Made by a program: the position numbers and the translations under genes
The notes under the pieces: model-generated
Told to the model about the DNA's origin: nothing
The model's input: only the letters and a program-made list of their open reading frames with translations
Databases searched by the model: none
Part shown: one piece after another, positions 8,769-18,361 of the stretch
Layout of the letters: every line of letters begins with the position of its first letter
Numbering within the stretch: the stretch's first letter is position 1
Origin: Primulina eburnea
Taxonomy: Eukaryota > Streptophyta > Magnoliopsida > Lamiales > Gesneriaceae
Direction of reading: 5' to 3'
Assembly (NCBI RefSeq): GCF_022965805.1
Contig: NC_133103.1
Coordinates: 49,370,490-49,434,489, forward strand
DNA: 64,000 bases

Positions 8769-11700
8769 ATGGATTCAATTTTCTCTAGATCTACCTCTCT
8801 AAACTCTGCTGGTACATCTTTTTATGATAATAATAAAATAATTAATGCCGAAGAAATAATTATAGAAGATTTTTATAAATCTATTGATAACTGGGAAATT
8901 CCTAGAATAAATAAAGATCAGATTTACAAATACTCCAGATTCCAAATATTTAAATCTGATTTCACGATTAAAACAGAAGAAAGAGATATACAACTTACTA
9001 AACCTTTTGAAACAATTAATTTATTATCTCAAAATTCCTTACAAAAACACAAAGATAAAAATTATAAATATATTCATATAGGTTTAGTTCAAGTAGGAAT
9101 AAAACCCTTAACTAAGGAAGGATTAAATACTTCCATCCTTACTATTTTAAGAGATGCCAGATTCACAAATTTCGAAGATTCATTATTAAGTTCTGTTGAA
9201 TCCAGTCTGTGTACCGGACCAATTTCTTTTGATTGTTATCCTAACTTCTCTGTATCTCTAAACGATAAAAACATTTTAAAATCCTTAGTCTTACAAATAA
9301 AAACTCATAATTATAATATGCTTAAAGGATCAATTCCGGTTGCTGTCATTTTTAGAATCCATTACAAGGCTATGAATTCTGCCTTTGCTACAAAAGTAAA
9401 ATATCATAGTAAGAAAGGAGAAACCCTATTATTACAAACATATTTAGGAAAATCCAATACTGTAATTCCAAAACCAATTCAATGGAAAGATATAACACTA
9501 CCTGAAGAATGGATCTTAGAAGGTGCTATTAATCCAGAACCTATAGGACACATAGAAACAAATACTCAACTAAAAGAAATAACTCAATACGCAGATGGAA
9601 AAGTTAAACTCTCATTTAATCGAAAATCTGGTAGTAGCAATAGATACGATGAATCATCTATTACAGATACCATAGATCTAGGAAGAATATCACAAATCCC
9701 TTCGGTCATAAATATTTCTCCCTATAAAACACAACCTAGATATTCTACTTCAGATTTACCTAATTCAGTTTTAAGAAATGTAGATTATGCCTCTGAAATT
9801 CCTAGACCAATCTATACGAAAATAAAAGAAGAAAGCTCTCAAAAACAATTTCATAATTCAGAATCATATCAAGAACCAACTAGTCCAACATTTTCTGCAA
9901 TTACAGAAAACATTACAAATGAATTAAATGTTATAGAAAAAGAATTTAAAATAAATAAAAAAATATTACATGATGATTTTTATGCCAAACATAATATGGA
10001 AAAAAGAATATGGTTTTTCCAACACTTTATAAATTCTAGAAAAGTTATTCAAGAAGAATTTTATGAATTTATAAAAATAAATAAAATACATATTTTATTT
10101 TTTGACTGGTTTGAAATATATGCTTCTCAAAATTCATTAAAATATCCCTTTTCTAAAAGTATAAATCCCGTTACAATAAGAAATAAAACACAAGAATGGC
10201 AAACAATAACTGATACTAGGACAATCCAATCTAATCATCCTCCTTTACAAGGAATTAAAATAAATATACAAAATCAACAAATAGAAGCTATTCCAATAAA
10301 AAATCCAGGAGAAAATGATAAGGTTAATATAAAAAATATTATAACACAAAATAATTTCACAAATGTTAATTTAAATACTATAGGAAAGCAATTAGACAAA
10401 TTAGAAAAATATTTACAAAAGCAACCGATAATAAACCCTGAAAACATTGACACTAAACTTAAAAATCCCATTTTTAAACCTTACCAAATATCTAAACCTA
10501 GTGTAAAAAATATTCAAGATAATAAGTCTGAATTTATAAAAAACATTCAAGATCAATTAAGTAGAATAATGGCAACAACCAGCGGTTCTAATGAAACAAT
10601 GAATCAAACTGTTCCAGATTCACCTTCATCGGTCCCTAGAATAAATACTTTAAGTCAAGATTCTGATATTAGTGAAACTATCGAACAATTCCAAAATTCT
10701 ACAAAAATCAATAAAATAAGTTGGGATCAATCCCTACAAATTATTCCTGCTCCTGATTTAGGAGTAGTTAAACCATTGACCCAACCAAATTTTAAGGCAT
10801 CTTCAGTCTATAATTGGAATATAGATGGTATGACAGAATACAACATTCTGAATTTATTACAACAAATGACTATGGCTGCAAATGCCTATAAAACCCAAAT
10901 CGGAACTCAAGATAAAACTATTGCTGAGCTCCTCATTGCTGGATTCTCTGGTCAAATAAAAGGTTGGTGGGATTATTATCTCACAAACCAACAACAAGAA
11001 GATATTTTAAATTCTATAAAAACAGATGAGGAAGGAATATCAATTCTAGATGAAAATGGTAATCCGCAACAAGATGTTGTTGCAACTTTAATATTAACGA
11101 TTTCATTACATTTTATTGGAGATCCTTCACATCTAAAAGATAAAAATGCAGAACTCCTATCAAATCTGAAATGTAAAAAATTAAGTAATTTTCAATGGTA
11201 TAAAAATACTTTTTTAACTAGAATAATGCTTAGAGAAGATTCTAATCAACCATTTTGGAAAGAAAAATTCCTTGCAGGCTTAACAACTCTTCTAGGAGAT
11301 AAGGTAAGAAATAAAATTAGAGAAAACAGTGGTAAACAAATTATAGCATATAATGAATATACTTATGGTCAATTAATTAGTCTAACCCAACAAGAAGGGC
11401 TAAAAATATGCCAAGATTTAAAGTTACAAAAACATCTAAAATGGGAAATGAAAAGAACAAAACAAGAATTGGGAACTTTTTGTAATCAATTTGATATAAA
11501 TACTAATAAACCACCCTTAACAAAATGCTCTGAAAATTGTCAAAAAATACATAAAAAACCCTATAAGAAAAACTTTAGAAGAAATCAAAAAGATAATTTT
11601 AATCCGAAAGAAGAATTTTATAAAAAACCAAGAAGAAAACCATTTAGAAAATTTAAAAATAACAAACAAGAATTCAAAAAATCCTTCAAAGATATTGAAT

Positions 11701-12527
11701 GTTATAGATGCCATAAGAAAGGTCATACGGCAAATTATTGTAGATTAAATAGGAAATTAAATGAATTAGAATTAGAAGAAGAAATATTAAATAAAATTTC
11801 AAATCTCTTAATTGATTCTTCTGAAGGAAACTCAGAAACTGAATACTCTACCAATACTGATGAATCATTAATTGATGAAATCATAACTAGTAGTGATTCT
11901 GAAAAACAAATCAATATGCTCACCAGAGATCAATCACTTCTTTTAGATATATTGAAAAATATTAACGACCCAACAATCCAAAAAGAATATTTAGAAAAAA
12001 TTTTAAAATCTCTTAATGACAAAGAAGAAAATAAAAAATCCCCAAGTACTTCAAAAAATACTTACGACTTAACTGAAATATTAGAAAAAAGAAAAAAGGA
12101 TAAAGGAATCACAATCCAAGACTTACAAAAAGATATAAAAGAAATAAAATTAGAAATAAGAGAATTAAAAGAAAAACAGATTCAAAATACTGAAGCAATA
12201 AAACTAATCTTACAAAATATAAATATTGAGAGTTCCTCAGAAACAGAAAACGATGAAACCCAAAACGTTCAAAATATTGAAAAAATTCCTGAAGATTTTC
12301 TTTTTGTTTTAAGAGAAATAACTTCTAGAAAATACATCTTAAAAATAAATCTAGTATTTTCAGAAAATTTCAAAATGAATACAATAGCCTTATTTGATAC
12401 TGGTGCAGATTTAAATTGTATTAAATCGGGAATAATACCCACTGAATTCCAACAAAAAACACAAGAAAAACTTTCAGCTGCTAACAATTCAAGATTAAAT
12501 GTAAATTCAAAACAGACGCATCAATAA
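8769..12527 (+). pseudogene. Pararetrovirus ORF1 polyprotein, N-terminal part (movement, coat, protease), frameshifted
   Basis: 1,252 residues from the ATG at 8,769. The 30K-type cell-to-cell movement domain lies at about residues 95-215 (YIHIGLVQVGIKPLTKEG). A long Asn/Lys-rich linker follows. The coat-protein region lies at about 680-1,000 and carries a CCHC zinc knuckle, CYRCHKKGHTANYC (about 978-991). An acidic and coiled-coil stretch precedes the aspartic protease, whose active site is in ALFDTGADLNC (about residue 1,210). The frame is lost at about 12,510, soon after the protease motif, and a stop follows at 12,525. Downstream homology continues in another frame. The break makes the polyprotein non-functional as it stands. 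Confidence 0.87.
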
Positions 12528-13267
12528 TAAATAATGGTATTTACATTAAGACTACTTTTGTCTTAGTAAATGATATTCATCACACTGTAATATTAGGAAC
12601 TCCTTTTATTAGTTTAATTACCCCATATAAAGTTAACAATGATTCTATTTCTTCTAAAATCAATCATAAAAAATTAAAATTTGAATTTTTAGAAAAACCC
12701 CGAACTAGAAACCTTAACTTAATAAAAGCATGTTCAATCTATGAAAATAATATTAATACTATAATCCAAGGAAAAACTTTTCAATTAGAAAATCTTAAAA
12801 AAGATGTTTCTTTAAAAAGAATACAAAACCAAATAGAAACAAAAGAAATTCAAAATAAAATTCAAAAATTCCTAAAAATATTAGAAACAGAAGTCTGTTC
12901 AGAAATTCCTAATGCTTTTTGGAACAGAAAAGAACATATTGTTGATCTCCCCTATGAAGAAGATTTCAATGACAGACAAATACCAACTAAAGCAAGACCA
13001 ATCCAAATGAATTCTGAATTAGAAGAACATTGTAAAAAAGAAATTCAAGATTTAGAAGAAAAAGGATTAATTTCTAGATCTAGATCTCCTTGGAGTTGTG
13101 CTGCCTTTTATGTTAATAAAAATTCAGAAATTGAAAGAGGAAAACCCAGATTAGTAATTAATTAAAAACCATTAAATAAAGCGTTAAAATGGATCAGATA
13201 TCCAATACCAAATAAAAAAGACTTATTACAAAAACTCCATAATGCTTATATATTTTCTAAATTCGAT
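12528..13267 (+). pseudogene. Pararetrovirus ORF1, protease end to RT start, broken segment
   Basis: After the frameshift the polyprotein continues in a different frame. It covers the rest of the protease (VILGTPFISLITP), a linker, and the RT start (SRSRSPWSCAAFYV, KPRLVIN). An in-frame TAA at about 13,163-13,165 sits where the minus-strand copy has a Tyr codon in RLVINYKPLN. No Met-initiated long ORF is present, which is why this stretch looks empty in a simple ORF scan. It is viral coding DNA that has decayed, not intergenic DNA. Confidence 0.82.
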
Positions 13268-14287
13268 ATGAAATCTGGATTTTGGCAAATACAAATTTCT
13301 GAAAAAGACAAATATAAAACTGCTTTTACAGTTCCCTTTGGACAATATGAATGGAATGTAATGCCCTTCGGACTTAAAAATGCTCCTTCTGAATTCCAAA
13401 GAATTATGAATGAAATCTATAATGATTATTCAAAATTTTGCATTGTTTACATTGATGATGTATTAATATTCTCTAATAATGTTGATGATCATTTTAAACA
13501 TCTAAAAACATTTCTTTATGTCACAAAACAAAATGGTCTGGTTGTATCAAAATCAAAAATAAGCTGTTTTCAGACTAGAATAAGATTTTTAGGTCATTAC
13601 ATATCTCGTGGTACTATAACTCCCATTGAGAGATCTTTAGAATTTACAAATAAATTTCCAGACAAAATACTCGATAAAACCCAATTACAAAGATTCTTAG
13701 GAAGCCTAAATTATGTTCTAGATTTTTGTCCAAATATCAATAAGATAGCAAAACCCTTACATGATAGACTCAGAAAAAACCCAAAACCATGGACAGAAAA
13801 ACATACAGAAATCGTAAAAAATATCAAAAAACAAGTGTTAGAAATTCCATGTCTTCACATAGCAGATCCCAACCTACAAAAAATCGTAGAGACAGATGCA
13901 ACAGATTTAGGATATGGAGGTATATTAAAACAAAAACAAGAGAATAAAGAAAACATAGTTCAGTACACTTCTGCCCATTGGAATGATACCCAGAAAAATT
14001 ATTCAGCCATAAAGAAAGAAATTCTGAGTATTGTCTTATGTGTTCAAAAATTTCAGAGTGATCTTTTAAATCAAAATTTTTTATTAAGAATAGATTGTAA
14101 AAGTGCAAAAGAAATTTTACAAAAGGATGTCCAAAATCTTGCCTCAAAACAAATTTTTGCAAGATGACAAGCTATTCTTAGCATATTTGATTTTGAAATC
14201 GAATTCATAAAAGGAGATACAAATTCTTTACCTGATTTCCTCACAAGAGAATTTCTCCAAAACAGAAATGCCACCCAAAAAGGATAA
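13268..14287 (+). pseudogene. Pararetrovirus reverse transcriptase/RNase H (plus copy), nonsense-mutated
   Basis: From FDMKSGFWQIQ through YIDD (about 13,448-13,459) and RNase H (ETDATDLGYGG, then LRIDCKSAKEIL) the frame is open to 14,164. There a TGA replaces the Trp codon seen in the minus copy (IFARWQ). The frame would otherwise reach the stop at about 14,285 and overlap ORF2. With the stop at 13,165 it makes two nonsense lesions in this region that the minus copy lacks. Catalytic RT residues are present, but the last ~40 residues are cut off. Confidence 0.86.
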
Positions 14288-15653
14288 AAAGCCTGTTCAA
14301 ACCCCTACTGAACCAGAAAAAATCAAAACCTGGTATGACATCGTTACAAAGGAAGAAGAAGAGGATCTTAAAGATACTGCACAATCAAAACCACAGGTAA
14401 GTGATGATTTGGAAAAAAGACTCAAATTCCTTGAATCCTTTCTCCAAACACCTGAAATAAAAAATTCCCTTGAAAAAGCCCAGACAAGTGAAAGCTCCGA
14501 CAAAAAACCTTCTAAAGAAATTCTTACCAAAGATTCCTTCCAAACTGTTTCGTTTTCAGATAATTCCTCAAAAACCTATCACACTACAAATTCCCAGCTT
14601 GTTCTTACACAACCACCATTAAACGCTCCTTCTGATTATTTTGTGAAAAATAATTGGCAAAATATAATACATGTTGAATTAGGATTCCATGAAAAAGATC
14701 CATTTGAAACACTTCAGAAATACTTTGGAAAAGGTCGATATTATAAACCTTGGAATGTAAATAAGACTCCTTTTTTCTACCAAGCAATTCTGGAAACTAC
14801 TGACTCAGCATTGTTTAAAAATTTCTACCTAGACCAAAGCCATAATGATCCCGCTTATTCCACCTGCAAAATCCTAAAAGTCATTGCTCCAATTGACTGG
14901 GGCTATAATCTTTCAAAACCCATATTATTCTCAGAAAAATATAAAGAAGCCTCATTTTTCGAAACACCTTTTGACTACTGGAACTATCAACAGGCCTGGT
15001 ACAATTCCTTCTTAATTCAAAACCAAAAACACAAGCATACATGGTTATTCTATTTTGATACCAAGATTTGTAACCCCAAAAAATTCCCAGCTTGGTGGTA
15101 CACATGGTGGGAATATTTCGGATCCACTTATGAGATACTCAAACACCCTGTCCAACATTCATTTAATCTTTTTAGAACCCAATATACCCCAACAGCAGAA
15201 GAAAAACGATTCCATCCTCTTGCCCTTTTTTGTATGAAATTCTATCTTCCCTGGGTCCTTTCATGGACTGTTGAATTTTCAGATGAGAAAATTTTACAAA
15301 TTAAGAGAAGATTCAAAGTTAAATGGTGGGACAAATTCAAAATTCCTCCGAGCCTTACAGCTACCAATGTCCAAGATTGGATCGTTAATAATAAAAATAC
15401 CAAAGTCCCAACTCAGAAACCACTTTACAGGATTCCAACACGGCAACATACAGAATTCCTAGCACAGAAATCCCATATGACGGCAATGCTTGCATCTGCA
15501 AAAACTCCTGAAGAAATGCAAGCTATATTAATGAAATTCTCACCAGGACCTTCAAGAAAGTCAGAATCCTCTGATGATTCGCTCAATTTGGAAGACGATG
15601 ACCTCCTTGGACCAGATGACCCTGGACCGATTTTTGGAAATAGTGGAGTATAA
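14268..15653 (+). CDS. Florendovirus-like ORF2 protein, function unknown (plus copy)
   Basis: 461 codons, same length and almost the same sequence as the minus-strand ORF2, starting MPPKKDKK and ending GNSGV. Differences seen by eye are Pro for Leu and Ser for Pro near residue 220 and Asn for Asp in the FDYWNYQQ stretch. The start overlaps the last ~20 nt of the ORF1 frame. It is the only undamaged gene of the plus copy. Its function in florendoviruses is not known; the tryptophan-rich centre and acidic tail give no clear family assignment. Confidence 0.85.
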   Translation: MPPKKDKKPVQTPTEPEKIKTWYDIVTKEEEEDLKDTAQSKPQVSDDLEKRLKFLESFLQTPEIKNSLEKAQTSESSDKKPSKEILTKDSFQTVSFSDNSSKTYHTTNSQLVLTQPPLNAPSDYFVKNNWQNIIHVELGFHEKDPFETLQKYFGKGRYYKPWNVNKTPFFYQAILETTDSALFKNFYLDQSHNDPAYSTCKILKVIAPIDWGYNLSKPILFSEKYKEASFFETPFDYWNYQQAWYNSFLIQNQKHKHTWLFYFDTKICNPKKFPAWWYTWWEYFGSTYEILKHPVQHSFNLFRTQYTPTAEEKRFHPLALFCMKFYLPWVLSWTVEFSDEKILQIKRRFKVKWWDKFKIPPSLTATNVQDWIVNNKNTKVPTQKPLYRIPTRQHTEFLAQKSHMTAMLASAKTPEEMQAILMKFSPGPSRKSESSDDSLNLEDDDLLGPDDPGPIFGNSGV

Positions 15654-15774
15654 ATGCTTGTATAAATTCCTGTATTAGATTGTTGAGTATTGTATTTGTA
15701 TTTGTATTTATGTACAGTTTCATGTGTTAAAAAAAAAATAAAAAATAAAATTCCGAAAATACCCCTAAAAAAGT

Positions 15775-15783
15775 CTATAAAAG
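15775..15783 (+). promoter_or_regulatory. Predicted viral TATA box (plus copy)
   Basis: CTATAAAAG lies 122 bp after ORF2, followed by a pyrimidine-rich CTCTCT tract (about 15,820-15,865). A candidate AATAAA poly(A) signal is at 16,020-16,025. The interval would give a redundant RNA end of about 200 nt, as pararetroviruses need. No other gene is present in 15,654-16,380. Function is inferred. Confidence 0.55.
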
Positions 15784-16049
15784 GGACTCACTCTCGGTAT
15801 TAAGGTACCGAAACATTTTACTACTCTTCTTCTCTCTTCTCTTTCTCTCTCCCTCTCTCTCTTTACCACTCATTTCCAGATCAAAATTCCTTCAACCCAT
15901 TTTCCAGAAATACCGAAACCCTTTCTCAGATCCAAATCCCTTTAAACATTATCCAGAAATCCGAAACCCTTTTGATTTGTATCTTTCATTTATGTAAAGA
16001 TTTGATTCCAAAGGTTAATAATAAAATTTTGTTTTTAATTCTGGTGTTC

Positions 16050-16054
<5 letters not shown>

Positions 16055-16098
<44 letters not shown>
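16055..16098. repeat. (AT)n tract inside viral noncoding region (plus copy)
   Basis: AT run of about 44 bp matching the shorter run at 5,279-5,312 of the minus copy. The non-repeat sequence on each side is viral. Confidence 0.88.
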
Positions 16099-16102
<4 letters not shown>

Positions 16103-16350
16103 CATTCATGGCTGGTTAAACCGCCTACTTCTTTAAGATTCGTGGAGTTCTTTGCAAAAGTATGCTCTGTATATAGACCCCTTAAAGGTTTATATACATC
16201 AGAAACTGGAGGAACCACAGCCTTAAAGAATTTTATTATTTTCCGCAAATTACTTTCTGCATATATTCGTGGATTTCCTTTAATATTTCCTTTAATAGGG
16301 AACCATCGTTGTTATTTTCTGAATTACTTTCTTTGTTACTTTCTGAATTA

Positions 16351-16379
16351 TTTTCCTGGTGTATCATTCTCTGCCTATG

Positions 16380-16421
<42 letters not shown>

Positions 16422-16446
16422 CATAGGCAGAGAATGATACACCAGG

Positions 16447-16450
<4 letters not shown>
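16351..16450. repeat. Hairpin at right virus end around (TA)n
   Basis: The last ~30 viral bases (TTTTCCTGGTGTATCATTCT onward) are repeated in inverted orientation at 16,420-16,450, after a 40-bp TA run. The palindrome can fold into a stem with a TA stem-loop. It indicates a rearranged right end, as in the inverted join of the two copies. Confidence 0.9.
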
Positions 16451-16502
<52 letters not shown>

Positions 16503-16622
16503 TCAACTAGATTATATGTTCTGAAGGTTGCAACAGATAAGTTTGTACAAGATATATTCATCAACTAGATTATATGTTCTGAAGGTTGCAACAGATAAGT
16601 TTGTACAAGAACCCTTTTATAT

Positions 16623-16693
<71 letters not shown>

Positions 16694-16750
16694 TCAACTA
16701 GATTATATGTTCTGAAGGTTGCAACAGATAAGTTTGTACAAGAACCCTTT
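16451..16750. repeat. Three copies of a ~53-bp unit separated by (TA)n
   Basis: The unit beginning TTCATCAACTAGATTATATG and ending TTTGTACAAGA occurs at about 16,499-16,551, 16,557-16,611 and 16,690-16,743. TA runs occur at 16,451-16,498 and 16,618-16,689. Copies 2 and 3 share the extension ACCCTTT, and copy 3 leads into unique sequence. This is probably the host flank, amplified during or after virus integration. No gene is present. Confidence 0.88.
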
Positions 16751-17374
16751 AATTTGATATGATAATATTAAATCAAGGAGCCTAAATTTCATACATAGAG
16801 AGCCATGCGACACGTTATTTATTGAATTTGGATATTTAATATGCCAACCAGAAATTTTGCGGTATCTTGTCGGTTTATAATTTTATTATCTATTCCTGCA
16901 TTGAAAAACTATATTATTTTGTTGTAACTGATAACTTTTGGATTAATAGGGTAATAAAATTTTGATAGAAAATGTTTCTTTTGTACGATCAAACACTTGA
17001 GTCATTGTACAATAAAAAAATATACCTAATGCTAATGGAAATACTTCAATATTTTAAATATCATAGCAGCTCAAGCGTCATGTTTCTAATTCTCTTCCGG
17101 AAGGGACAATTATTGAGCAGTAAGCTCAAGTATCACGATTCGATTTCTCTCAAATAGAGGTAATTATTGAACCTCATGTTCCCTTCCCAAATTTAACTTA
17201 TTTACATTCAATGAGAATCAAACATGTGGACTCTAGATTTTGATACTAATTGTAGAACTGAGCGCTTGGCGTTTTACGAAAAATTATAGTTAATGGTTAT
17301 TGTGCAACTCCAATATTTTAAACAGTGTAATAACTCAAACGTTATGTTACTGTTTCTCTTCTGACATGAATAAT
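16751..17374. other. AT-rich spacer, no gene recognised
   Basis: No coding signal. A loosely repeated motif occurs twice (about 17,045-17,105 and 17,308-17,365; shared elements CAATATTTTAAA, CTCAA(A/G)CGT and TCTCTTC). I looked here on the minus strand for the missing first exon of the terpene synthase and did not find a convincing one. Confidence 0.6.
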
Positions 17375-17660
17375 CAGGGACGGTGCCACCCCAAAGGCTG
17401 GGGTGGGCTCCAGCCCAGGCTAAAATTTTGGCCGAAAGTAGTAATATGTATTGGGTTTTTTTTTTTGTATTAAATTTTACCCTTCTTAGTAAAATTTTGA
17501 GCTCACTTTAGCTCATTTCTTTCAGCCTATTTCATAGCCGTCTCACAAAGGCTTCTCTTTGCACAAAAAATCTTCATCTCCAACAAATGGATACGGAGGG
17601 GAGTGAGATTGACATGAGAGATATTGGCGGTTCGTCTTCCGCAAAAACTGAGGTAATTGA
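17375..17660 (+). mobile_element. hAT-like transposon 5' end with a possible first exon
   Basis: CAGGGACGGTGCCACCCC followed by GGGGTGGGCTCCAGCC resembles the terminal inverted repeat of plant hAT elements. About 200 bp downstream an ATG (17,587) opens a short frame, MDTEGSEIDMRDIGGSSS, running to a GTAATT donor-like site at about 17,653. No transposase domain or opposite end was found before the next repeat, so this is probably a truncated end. The identification rests only on the terminus. Confidence 0.45.
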
Positions 17661-18360
17661 ACTTTTATTTGTGTAAATATTTCCTAGGCATTATTATTCA
17701 TTTAGTATGAATTGGTTTACTTAGCGGTGCGTGCAAAAGAAAATTTTTTGGTCGTAGTTTGAATGGATTTTCTGAAAATTGTTTGGTTGTAGAATGGCTT
17801 TTATGAGAATCTTATGCGTTAATTTGGAGCTAAGTGTTTCAAGTAGTAATATTTACTAATTATGCGTGAAAGAGGTCTGTCATTTTAGCATTGGTTGAGA
17901 TATTTTTTTTCTTTTATTTTTCTTTCCTTGTTTCACATGGATCCATCTGTTTTAAATTTTTCTGATATTTAAGATTCAAATGTACAAGCCACGGTGCTTT
18001 GAAATGTTAGTATTGTAAAATGTTAAGATTCATATTGCGCAGTGAAAAATGCTTAAGATTCATCCTTGGCAATACATTTCGTTGATGAATGGCTTGCTTT
18101 TCATTTTTAGGGTATGATTATAAAAAAAAATCTAACTACATCCCTGTGAATAATTATTACAACTTAAGAATAACAATACAATATATGCATGTATTTGTCA
18201 GTTATAAAAACATATGAAATAGAATCGAATTACCTCATTATCGCATGTAAACTTCAAGAACTGATCCCCCCATAGGCTTGGGGCAAAGTTGTCTATCGGG
18301 CGAACCATATCTTTTGAAATTTGAGCCATTTTTTCAGCGTGTATTATATATGTAATAGAA
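17661..18360. other. AT-rich spacer, no gene recognised
   Basis: No coding frame or repeat was recognised apart from possible hAT remnant. A short GC-richer stretch at 18,262-18,310 (GATCCCCCCATAGGCTTGGG) was not identified. Confidence 0.5.
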
Positions 18361-18361
18361 A

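Larger units (their letters stand above)
8411..16380 (+). mobile_element. Endogenous pararetrovirus, slightly over unit length (Florendovirus-like), plus strand
   Basis: Bases 8,411 to about 8,579 recur at 16,213 to about 16,379, giving terminal redundancy and a circular unit of about 7,801 bp (8,577 aligns with 16,378). That size fits Florendovirus. The order is tRNA-Met primer site, leader, ORF1 (movement, coat with zinc knuckle, protease, RT, RNase H), overlapping ORF2, promoter and redundant end. ORF1 is broken near 12,510, 13,165 and 14,166. The left boundary is an inverted junction with the other copy, and the right boundary is a TA tract. The length and gene order argue against an LTR retrotransposon, since no LTRs bound the unit. 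Confidence 0.88.

Noticed and set aside
16750..17400. Possible terpene synthase exon 1 on the minus strand
   Set aside because: One frame has Arg and Trp residues in loose spacing, but no RR(x)8W match and no plausible start or donor.
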